Shown here: piece by piece, positions 1 to 6,049 of the stretch
How positions within the stretch are numbered: position 1 is the stretch's first letter
Layout of the letters: each line of letters begins with the position of its first letter
Assembly (NCBI RefSeq): GCF_036404855.1
Contig: NZ_DASWYS010000329.1
Location: 1-8,201 of the forward strand
Length of the DNA: 8,201 nt
Source: Pelomonas sp036404855
Lineage (GTDB): Bacteria > Pseudomonadota > Gammaproteobacteria > Burkholderiales > Burkholderiaceae_C
Reading direction: 5' to 3'
The notes under the pieces: generated by a model
Database searches by the model: none
Seen by the model: the letters and a program-made list of their open reading frames with translations, nothing else
Told to the model about the DNA's origin: nothing
Made by a program: the position numbers and the translations under genes

Positions 1-28
1 CCGCTGAGGCCAGAGGCAGGCCGGGCCG

Positions 29-997
29 TCAGCCCGTCAGCACGGCAGGGCGATGGGCCTTGAGGCAGGACAGGACGCTCAGAACCACCAGCGCCAGGGC
101 AACCGCCTCCAGCAACGTCGGCAGACGCTGCTCCCACATGAGCCCGTAGAGCAATGCAAACAGCGTTTCGAACAGGATCATCTGTCCGACCAGCGTGAGC
201 GGCAGCAGGCGGCTCATACGATTCCACAGGGCGTTGCCGCAGATCGAGGCCAGCACCGCGATGCCCATCGAGACGGCGCCAAGCCAGGCCCAGCTGGACA
301 GACTGTGCCCACCCGTGCCCAGCAGGATCGCCAGCGGGATCAGCGCCACGCTTTGCGCGCCGGTGATGACGCCGGTCATCAAGTTCCATTCGTGCGGCGT
401 CATGCGCTCCAGGCGGTGAAGCGCCCGGGCGTTGCCCACCGCGTAGGCCGTCCACGAGGCCAACGCGCCCACCGCACAGGCCAACCCGAGCAACTGTGTG
501 CCCACAGCCCCGGCGACCGGCTGGGCGACGGCCTGCCATCCGATGCAGGCGACACCCAGTGCGCACAGCAACAGCGAAGGCATCAGCCTGGCGAGCGGCA
601 CGGCCCCACGGTCACGGCTGCCGATGAGCGTGACGGCAATGGGCAGGAAGCCGATCACGAGGGATGTCATCGCAATGCCGCCCGTCTGCACCGCGGCCGA
701 CAGCAGCAGGTAGTACAGGGTGTTGCCGGCGAAGGCGAGCCAGACCAGGCTCAGCCATTGACGCCGCGCGACGCGCGCCCGCAGCGAGCGCCAGCGAAAA
801 GTCAGCAGTGCCGCGGCGATCAGGCCGTAGCAAAGGTAGCGGCCGATGGTCAGGTACAGCGGCCCGAAATCGCCGACCAGCTTGGGCGCCAGGAAGACCA
901 GGCCCCACAGCGCACCGGCGCCCATGCCGCAGGCCAGCCCGGCAAACCGGTCTCCCTGCATCGCACCGGCATGGCCGGCCGTCGAGATCGAAGTCAT
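29..997 (-). CDS. DMT-superfamily (EamA-type) inner-membrane transporter
   Basis: This 322-residue protein is very hydrophobic, with about ten predicted membrane helices in two repeats of five, the usual two-EamA-domain layout and length of drug/metabolite transporters. The first helix covers roughly residues 18-40 (GALWGLVFLAPK), with a typical loop plus second helix near 45-66 (LYLTIGRYLCYG). The second repeat starts near residue 165 and ends with the helix pair at about 265-312. By family knowledge it should export a small metabolite such as an amino acid; the sequence does not show the substrate. It is transcribed away from an Lrp/AsnC-type regulator 72 bp away, which supports amino-acid-linked efflux. 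The ATG at 997 has only a poor ribosome binding site; Met13 (ATG at 961) is a possible alternative that would still keep all helices. The stop lies 28 bp from the window edge, so downstream genes cannot be seen. Confidence 0.9.
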   Translation of the reverse strand: MTSISTAGHAGAMQGDRFAGLACGMGAGALWGLVFLAPKLVGDFGPLYLTIGRYLCYGLIAAALLTFRWRSLRARVARRQWLSLVWLAFAGNTLYYLLLSAAVQTGGIAMTSLVIGFLPIAVTLIGSRDRGAVPLARLMPSLLLCALGVACIGWQAVAQPVAGAVGTQLLGLACAVGALASWTAYAVGNARALHRLERMTPHEWNLMTGVITGAQSVALIPLAILLGTGGHSLSSWAWLGAVSMGIAVLASICGNALWNRMSRLLPLTLVGQMILFETLFALLYGLMWEQRLPTLLEAVALALVVLSVLSCLKAHRPAVLTG

Positions 998-1069
998 CGG
1001 CGCACTTTATTTGCGCTCAATCGAGCATTGCGCTCCAATTTCGGCGCATGTGCGCAACAAAAACTCGCT
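998..1069. promoter_or_regulatory. Divergent promoter/operator region between transporter and Lrp-type regulator
   Basis: This 72-bp gap (the first half-site overlaps its edge) is AT-richer than its surroundings and holds a cluster of the same short half-site in both orientations: GCGCA at 1000-1004, TGCGC at 1012-1016, TGCGC at 1029-1033, GCGCA at 1044-1048, and the palindrome TGCGCA at 1051-1056. An 8-bp direct repeat TTGCGCTC lies at 1011-1018 and 1028-1035, 17 bp apart. The pair 1029-1033/1044-1048 forms a dyad around an AT-rich centre, as expected for an Lrp/AsnC-family site. I infer autoregulation of the regulator and control of the transporter from here. No -35/-10 pair is clear enough to call on either strand. 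Confidence 0.6.
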
Positions 1070-1558
1070 ATGCCCCGCATGCCTCGCAGTGACGAATTCG
1101 CCCTGGACCGTCAGGACCGGTCCATCCTTGACATTCTCCAGCGCGACAACAAACGGCCTCAGCGGAGCATCGCCGACGAGGTGCACCTGTCCGCCGCCGC
1201 CGTGCAGCGCCGCATCGCGGCCATGGAAGGGGCCGGCGTCATCGCCGCCAATGTCGCCCTGGTCGATCCCGACGCCGTCGGGGTCACCATCACGTCCATC
1301 GTGGAAGTGCACCTGCACAACGAGAACGCCGCGACGGTGGACCGCGCCAAGGCGCTGTTCCGCGACGCACCCGAGGTGCAGCAGTGTTACTACGTGACTG
1401 GCGGCAGCAGCTTCGTCCTGGTCATCCTCGCCGCGGACATGCGCGTCTACCAGCGTGTCACCCGGCGGCTCTTCGCCGAAAACGAATCGGTCAAGAGCTA
1501 CCGGTCCCTGATCGCGCTGGATCGGGTGAAGACCGAGACGGGCATGGTCATTCCCTGA
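1070..1558 (+). CDS. Lrp/AsnC family transcriptional regulator
   Basis: This 162-residue protein has the family's normal length and order. An N-terminal winged helix-turn-helix covers about residues 11-60: the opening ALDRQDRSILDILQRD and the recognition-helix stretch LSAAAVQRRIAAMEGAGVI are typical. A C-terminal RAM/AsnC effector-binding and oligomerisation domain covers about 72-156. Such proteins form dimers to octamers and bind amino acids or related ligands. The usual effector-loop motif GDxD[YF] after the CYxVTG stretch is here GGSSF (residues 111-115), so the ligand contacts may differ from those of Lrp itself. The reading frame is open far upstream only as the antisense of the transporter; the ATG at 1070 (or 1079) places the start just before the HTH. 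No clear Shine-Dalgarno precedes it. It most likely controls the divergent transporter and itself. Confidence 0.9.
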   Translation: MPRMPRSDEFALDRQDRSILDILQRDNKRPQRSIADEVHLSAAAVQRRIAAMEGAGVIAANVALVDPDAVGVTITSIVEVHLHNENAATVDRAKALFRDAPEVQQCYYVTGGSSFVLVILAADMRVYQRVTRRLFAENESVKSYRSLIALDRVKTETGMVIP

Positions 1559-1601
1559 TCTGTCGCCCGGCGCCACAGGCAGTTTCCACGGGGTAAACCG
1601 T

Positions 1602-1624
1602 ATTTGTTCGTCGCACGAACAAAT
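1602..1624. promoter_or_regulatory. Operator-like palindrome upstream of the GH74 gene
   Basis: A perfect inverted repeat with 10-bp arms, ATTTGTTCGT and ACGAACAAAT, is separated by three bases (CGC). It sits 38 bp before the GH74 start codon at 1662 and 44 bp after the regulator gene's stop. There is no T-run on either side, so it does not look like an intrinsic terminator. A weak promoter reading (TTGTTC at 1604-1609, TACGAT at 1625-1630, 15-bp spacing) would place the palindrome over the -35 and spacer, a repressor-like position. The GTTCG...CGAAC arms resemble dyads bound by IclR-type regulators, but this resemblance is from memory and tentative. No IclR gene is in the window. Confidence 0.55.
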
Positions 1625-1661
1625 TACGATGTCCAGCGCTGTCATAAGAAGTGCTGGAGAC

Positions 1662-3911
1662 ATGAATCCCATCAAGCCCCTGCTGGGCGCCCTGCTTCTG
1701 GCCGGCGCCTCCACCCAGGCCGCGCCCCCGGCGGACCTGCCCTACCACTGGCGCCCCGTCGCCATCGTCGGCGGCGGCTTCGTCGACGGCCTGGTCTTCC
1801 AGCCCAGCATGCCGGGCCTGATGTACGCGCGCACCGACATGGGCGGCGCCTATCGCCGCGACAGCGCCACCGGCCCATGGATCCCGCTGCTGGACGGACT
1901 GCCGCTGGCTGATGTCAACCTGGTGGGGGTCGAGAGCCTGGCCGTCGACCCCCACGACCCCGACGCTCTCTACCTCGCCTGCGGCACCTACACCAATCCG
2001 GCCGTGCCCAATGGCGCCGTGCTGCGCTCTCACAATCGCGGCCGCACGTTCCAGCGCACCGAGCTGCCCTTCAAACTGGGCGCCAACGAGGGCGGCCGGG
2101 GCAACGGCGAACGTCTCGCCGTGGATCCCAACGACGGCAGCGTGCTCTACCTCGGCAGCCGCCACGCCGGCCTGTGGCGCAGCACCGATGCTGCAGCCAG
2201 CTTCCATCGCGTGGACGCCCTGCCCGACTCGGCCTGGCAGCGCAATGCCGCCGACGGTCCACGGCCCAGTTGGGGCGGCAGCGACGGCAAGGCCAGCATC
2301 GCCTTCGTGCTCTTCGATCCCGCCAGCGGCGCGCGCGGCCATCCCAGTCGCACGGTCTACGTCGGCCTCTCGGTCATCGGCCGGCCCAGCCTGTGGGTCA
2401 GCCGCGATGCCGGCGCCAGTTGGCAGCCCGTGCCCGGTGGCCCGGCGCTGCATCGCCCCATGCGCGCCGCGCTGGCAGGCGACGGGCGGCTCTACATCGC
2501 CTATGCGAGCGAGCCCGGCCCGCACCGCATGAAGGACGGCTCGGTCTGGCGCTACGACCCAGGCCGGCAGGCCTGGGCCGACATCACGCCCGAACGCCCC
2601 AGCGCCACGCAGCCCTTCGGCTACGCCGCCGTCGCCGTCGATGCCGCGAACCCGCAGCGCCTGCTCGCCAGCACCGCCGGCCGCGGCGCGGGCGACGAGC
2701 TGTTCCGCAGCAGCGACGGGGGCGCGACGTGGCACCCGCTATTCACCGCCGCCCGCTTCGATGCGTCGGCCGCGCCCTACGTTGCCGACACCCACCTGCA
2801 CTGGCTCTACGACGTCAAGATCAACCCGGCCAACCCCGACCATGCCCTGTTCACGACCGGCTATGGTGGATGGGAGACGCTGGACCTGACCCAGGCCGAC
2901 GGCGCGAAACCGACGCACTGGCGGGTCATGAGCCGCGGCATCGAGGAAACCGTGGCCCTGGCACTCCACAGCCCGACCCGGGGGGCGCCGCTGGTGACGG
3001 CCATCGGCGACTACTCGGGCTTCGTGCACACCGACCTGGACACGCCCGCCCCTGGCAACCCCAAGCCCCCCTTCTTCGGCAACACGCATGACGTGACCGG
3101 AGCGGAGTTGGCGCCCGAGGTCATCGTCCGCATCGGCAAGCCGCGGGACGGCGGCAAGAATCTCGGTTACTCGCTGGACGGCGGCAAGACCTGGCGCGAG
3201 CCGGCGACCGTGCCGGACGCCAGGTCCAGCGACGGATTCGTCGCCGTGTCCGCCGACGGCCAGTCATGGGTCTGGACACCCAAGGATGGAACGCCGCACG
3301 TCAGCCATGACCATGGCGAGACGTGGACCGCCGTCAAAGGCCTGCCGGCCGGCACCCGCGTCATCGCCGACCGGGTGAACCCCGGGCGCTTCCACGCCAT
3401 GGACTTGTTCGGTGACCGGCTCTTCGCCAGCGACGACGGCGGCCGGAGCTTCGGCGCCCGGCCGCTGGCCCTGCCTGACGGCCGCGTCACGCGCGCCGAG
3501 GCCGGCGGCAACAACCACAGCAGCCGCGGCGACGACCGCGGCGGGCAGGACCGTCTCTACTCCACGCCCGGTCGCGAGGGCGAGCTGTGGCTGGCCGCCT
3601 TCCACGGGCTCTACCGAGCCAGCGGCGGCCAGGCCTTCCAGCGCCTGCCCTCCGTGACGCAGATCCACGCCTTCGGCTTCGGCCGTGCCGCCCCCGGTTC
3701 GAAGGACCCGGCGCTCTACTTCGTCGGCACCTTGGCGGACCGCTACGGCCTTTTCCGCTCCACGGACGGCGCCGCGAGCTGGCAGCGCATCAACGACGAC
3801 GCCCACCAGTGGGGGCTGATCCTGCAGGTCAGCGGCGACCCCAAGACCTACGGGCGCGTCTACGTCGGCACGCACGGGCGCGGCGTGCTGTACGGTGACC
3901 CGAGGCCCTAG
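1662..3911 (+). CDS. GH74 family xyloglucanase, secreted
   Basis: This 749-residue protein is a full-length GH74 catalytic module: two seven-bladed beta-propellers that cleave the beta-1,4-glucan backbone of xyloglucan. Family signatures run throughout: GGGFVDGLVF with ARTDMGGAYRRD (residues 37-67), GVESLAVDP, LPFKLGANEGGRGNGERLAVDP, a TTGYGGW stretch, GIEETVAL, AIGDYSGFVHTD, and the ending YGRVYVGTHGRGVLYGDP. By alignment to characterised members the catalytic aspartates are D59 and D450. Many blades carry the SxDGGxxW propeller repeat. Residues 1-21 (MNPIKPLLGALLLAGASTQA) form a Sec signal peptide ending in a plausible cleavage site, which selects the ATG at 1662 over the one at 1629; a GAAG at 1648-1651 can serve as ribosome binding site. 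No carbohydrate-binding module or dockerin follows, so it is probably periplasmic or freely secreted. The tryptophan pair linked to processivity seems to be absent (R341-G342). A polar insertion (NNHSSRGDDRGGQDR) lies near residue 617. Confidence 0.93.
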   Translation: MNPIKPLLGALLLAGASTQAAPPADLPYHWRPVAIVGGGFVDGLVFQPSMPGLMYARTDMGGAYRRDSATGPWIPLLDGLPLADVNLVGVESLAVDPHDPDALYLACGTYTNPAVPNGAVLRSHNRGRTFQRTELPFKLGANEGGRGNGERLAVDPNDGSVLYLGSRHAGLWRSTDAAASFHRVDALPDSAWQRNAADGPRPSWGGSDGKASIAFVLFDPASGARGHPSRTVYVGLSVIGRPSLWVSRDAGASWQPVPGGPALHRPMRAALAGDGRLYIAYASEPGPHRMKDGSVWRYDPGRQAWADITPERPSATQPFGYAAVAVDAANPQRLLASTAGRGAGDELFRSSDGGATWHPLFTAARFDASAAPYVADTHLHWLYDVKINPANPDHALFTTGYGGWETLDLTQADGAKPTHWRVMSRGIEETVALALHSPTRGAPLVTAIGDYSGFVHTDLDTPAPGNPKPPFFGNTHDVTGAELAPEVIVRIGKPRDGGKNLGYSLDGGKTWREPATVPDARSSDGFVAVSADGQSWVWTPKDGTPHVSHDHGETWTAVKGLPAGTRVIADRVNPGRFHAMDLFGDRLFASDDGGRSFGARPLALPDGRVTRAEAGGNNHSSRGDDRGGQDRLYSTPGREGELWLAAFHGLYRASGGQAFQRLPSVTQIHAFGFGRAAPGSKDPALYFVGTLADRYGLFRSTDGAASWQRINDDAHQWGLILQVSGDPKTYGRVYVGTHGRGVLYGDPRP

Positions 3912-3916
3912 GGCCT
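3903..3916. repeat. Perfect 14-bp palindrome across the GH74 stop codon
   Basis: The sequence AGGCCCTAGGGCCT is a perfect palindrome, and its central TAG (3909-3911) is the GH74 stop codon. No T-run follows, so an intrinsic terminator is not supported; it could form a short RNA hairpin or be a chance result of GC-rich coding ends. Confidence 0.5.
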
Positions 3917-4064
3917 GGCTACGCCATGGCAGTGGTCATGTCCTTCGCGTCGAGGGTTTCGAGCCAGGCGGCCTCCCGAGTGCGTGGCCATGAGCTTCTC
4001 ATCACCTGTGAGGATGCGGCCACCTGCTGCCATTGCTTGAATCCCCGCCCAGGAGGGGCCCATC
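3912..4064. other. Non-coding gap between GH74 and lipase genes with an inverted repeat
   Basis: This 153-bp gap has no supportable gene. Near its start, GCCTGGCT (3913-3920) is the exact reverse complement of AGCCAGGC (3962-3969), with a shorter nested pair ACGC (3921-3924)/GCGT (3947-3950), so transcripts could form an imperfect stem-loop. The loop contains one copy of the motif ATGGCAGTGGTCATGTCC (3926-3943), which recurs near 7670. I could not identify a convincing promoter, although a separate one for the lipase gene is likely to lie here. Confidence 0.4.
4051..4056 (+). promoter_or_regulatory. Strong Shine-Dalgarno for the lipase gene
   Basis: AGGAGG lies 8 bases before the ATG at 4065 and fixes that start. 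It is by far the best ribosome binding site in the window. Short flanking arms GCCC (4047-4050) and GGGC (4056-4059) would place AGGAG in a hairpin loop, leaving it accessible. Confidence 0.8.
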
Positions 4065-4934
4065 ATGCCCATTGCTCTCCGCCTGCTCGCCGCTTCCAAC
4101 CTGACCTACGAAGTCGATCCGGCCGGCTCCAACAGCAGCTATGCCAATCGGGCCCAGTTGCAGCATCGCCTGAACTTCGTGCGCGGCATCGACCGCATCA
4201 ACAGCGCGTTGGTCGGCACCGCTGACTTCGGCGTGGTGGTGGCGTTTCGTGGCACCTTGCCGCCCGTTGGCAGTCCCGACCCGCTACAGACAATCCGCGA
4301 CTGGGTGCAGGACCTCGAGTGCGAGCTGGACGCGGGGGCCAAGATCCCCGGCCTCGTGCACCATGGCTTCCTGGGGGCGCTGGACAGCCTCTGGGCTGAA
4401 CTAGAGCCCGCGGTCACGGCCCAGTTGCTGGCCTCGCCGGTCAAGAAGCTCTACGTCACTGGCCACAGCAAGGGTGGAGCGATGTGTCACATCGCCGCGG
4501 CGCGCTTCGCCATGATGAGCATCATCTCGGGCAACAGCATCGTCGTTCGCTCCTTCGAAGGTGCGATGCCGGGCGACAACGATTTCGCGACCTCGTATGC
4601 CCGCCTGGTACCCGACGTCATCCGGTTTGAATACCAGGACGATGCGGTTCCACACCTGCCGCCCAGCGTCGCTGGCCGGGAACTGTTGCGAGGCCTGCCA
4701 GGCTTCGAGCATGTGCTGGACTTGGCCGACGACTTCCTCTACGCCCACGCTGGCGTGTTGTCCTTCGTCGACTGGAGCAACAACCTCGTACCGGACTCGC
4801 AAATCCTGCGCCTGCAACGCAACTTCAAGCTCGGCCAGCAACTCGTCACGGGCCATGTCTCGCAGGTGATTCGGGATCACTCGATCGGCGACACGTCGGG
4901 CCTCTGGGCGGTCCTAGAGGCCTCAGGCCTCTAA
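4065..4934 (+). CDS. Class 3 lipase-like alpha/beta-hydrolase (Lipase_3 fold)
   Basis: This 289-residue protein carries the Lipase_3 motif set in order: VVVAFRGT (57-64, oxyanion side), a DWVQDL segment (79-84), VHHGFLGA, the nucleophile elbow GHSKGG (133-138) with catalytic S135, a DDAVPHLPP segment with the probable acid D193, and a C-terminal RDHSIG with probable base H272. The triad is therefore complete and an esterase or lipase activity on acylglycerols or other esters is expected; the true substrate cannot be told. It lacks a hydrophobic signal peptide: the N-terminus LRLLAASNLTYEV matches the first helix common in this family, so it is probably cytoplasmic unless exported by another route. 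The start is fixed by AGGAGG at 4051-4056. It lies 153 bp after the GH74 gene and may form its own unit. No lipase chaperone gene is nearby. Confidence 0.85.
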   Translation: MPIALRLLAASNLTYEVDPAGSNSSYANRAQLQHRLNFVRGIDRINSALVGTADFGVVVAFRGTLPPVGSPDPLQTIRDWVQDLECELDAGAKIPGLVHHGFLGALDSLWAELEPAVTAQLLASPVKKLYVTGHSKGGAMCHIAAARFAMMSIISGNSIVVRSFEGAMPGDNDFATSYARLVPDVIRFEYQDDAVPHLPPSVAGRELLRGLPGFEHVLDLADDFLYAHAGVLSFVDWSNNLVPDSQILRLQRNFKLGQQLVTGHVSQVIRDHSIGDTSGLWAVLEASGL

Positions 4935-4938
4935 GACC
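4910..4938. terminator. Long stem-loop across the lipase stop codon, possible terminator
   Basis: A 29-bp inverted repeat has 14-bp arms with one mismatch (C4914/A4934) around a single C at 4924; the inner arms are TAGAGGCCT (4915-4923) and AGGCCTCTA (4925-4933). The lipase stop TAA (4932-4934) lies inside it. It sits at the convergent junction with the minus-strand operon, where a bidirectional terminator would be expected. No strong U-tract follows on either strand, so an intrinsic terminator is uncertain; a 3'-end stabilising hairpin is also possible. Confidence 0.45.
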
Positions 4939-5002
4939 TATTCAACGCCGGCAGCGGGCAATCTAGCCACAACGCGGCCTGCTCTCGCAGCATGAGCACG
5001 CC

Positions 5003-6049
5003 CTAGTCGCGCCGCGCCGGCTCCAGCCGCCGCAGCGAGGTCTTCAGCAGCCGGTCGTCGGCGTCGAACAGGCTCACCAGCTCCAGTGGCAGCGGCCCGG
5101 TCGGCGTCTTCACTTCGTGCAGTTGACGCTGCAGCCGCCGCCCCGATTCAAAACGCGTTTCGTCACTGGGAGGGCCCAACCGTCGCGCGACCTCGGCAGC
5201 CGCCAGGCCGGGCGGCAGCGCCTGCGCCGCCCGCACCCAGTCATCCTGCAGCGCTTGCGCGGCCGGGTCCTGCGGCGCGGGCAGGTCGTCCATGGCCTCG
5301 AAAACGACGTGCGTGTCGTCTGGCCAGCTCGCATCGCCCAAGGGCAGGCGGAACATGCGCTCGCGCAGCGAGTAGCCCCAGTCGTAGCCCGGACCACCGT
5401 CGTCGCGCAGGCCATGCAGCAACAGCGCGCCGAGCACCCGCCGCCGCTCACCGTGCACCAGCGTCACCGTAAAGACAGGCTTGTCGGCGAAGTTGCTGGG
5501 GCTCCAGTCCCGGTCCCAGCAGTCGTCGATGTCCAGAGGCAGCAGGCCGCCAAACAGCGTGCTGCCGCGCGCGACGCCGCTGCCGAAGGCCACGCGGCAC
5601 TGCAGCCGCAGGTCGCCCAGGCGGCGCTCGCCGTCAGGCACGCCCGGCGTGCGGATGTCGGGCCGCCACGTCACGCGGCCGTCGGCCAGGCGGCTGCGGA
5701 CCTCGGTGCGTCCGGGAAGCGACCGCCAGGCAGGGTCGAGAGCGAAGCGATCTTCGGCGTCCAGGGCCAGCGGCTGGCGGCCCCCGGGCGTCATCAAGCC
5801 CAGCTCCAGCTCCTGAGTCGTCTCCGCCCGGGTGCGCGCGTAGACCTTGAATCTCAGCGGCGCGGCCGGCGCGAGAGAGTGGTACTTCTCGAACAGCGCC
5901 TGGGCCTTGAAGAGCTGGGCCAGCGTCTTCTTCTCACGCGCCGTGGCAGCCTCGCCCTGCACCTCGACGCGCCCCAGCCGCGCCTCGGGCGACGGCGCGC
6001 TGGCGGGCAGCGCAAGCGCGCTGGCCAGCAGGGCCGCCGTCAGGTCCAT
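5003..6049 (-). CDS. Exported protein of unknown function, coupled to pepQ
   Basis: I do not recognise this 348-residue protein. The N-terminus MDLTAALLASALALPASA looks like a signal peptide, though it lacks the usual basic n-region, followed by a mature part that is soluble and probably beta-rich. Visible features are a helical stretch (about 39-60, KKTLAQLFKAQALFEKYHSL), an alternating segment LRFKVYAR near 65, and two cysteines (C151, C177) that could pair. A C-terminal region has LGPPSDETRFESGRR followed by LVSLFDADDRLLK, loosely like the BamE/SmpA-OmlA fold. Its ATG overlaps the pepQ stop in TGATG (6051-6047), implying translational coupling. A longer form from a GTG at 6109 is open but would add a basic, non-signal N-terminus overlapping pepQ by 61 bp, so I prefer 6049. 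A periplasmic location is inferred. Confidence 0.75.
   Translation of the reverse strand: MDLTAALLASALALPASAPSPEARLGRVEVQGEAATAREKKTLAQLFKAQALFEKYHSLAPAAPLRFKVYARTRAETTQELELGLMTPGGRQPLALDAEDRFALDPAWRSLPGRTEVRSRLADGRVTWRPDIRTPGVPDGERRLGDLRLQCRVAFGSGVARGSTLFGGLLPLDIDDCWDRDWSPSNFADKPVFTVTLVHGERRRVLGALLLHGLRDDGGPGYDWGYSLRERMFRLPLGDASWPDDTHVVFEAMDDLPAPQDPAAQALQDDWVRAAQALPPGLAAAEVARRLGPPSDETRFESGRRLQRQLHEVKTPTGPLPLELVSLFDADDRLLKTSLRRLEPARRD

Noticed and set aside
53..1069. Long plus-strand open frame upstream of and in frame with the Lrp-type regulator
   Set aside because: It is antisense to the DMT transporter, is rich in Q, R, G and H with no domain pattern, and joins the regulator only because GC-rich DNA lacks stops. 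The regulator's domain begins just after 1070.
1629..1661. Upstream ATG start for the GH74 gene
   Set aside because: It would put 11 polar residues ahead of the signal peptide; the ATG at 1662 gives a normal signal peptide with a usable ribosome binding site.
1548..2735. 395-residue minus-strand frame over the regulator-GH74 junction and GH74 5' half
   Set aside because: It is low-complexity A/G/V-rich and antisense to a gene with clear GH74 motifs.
3908..4099. Small minus-strand frame (63 residues) in the GH74-lipase gap
   Set aside because: It has no ribosome binding site or recognisable pattern and overlaps the lipase start and the GH74 end.
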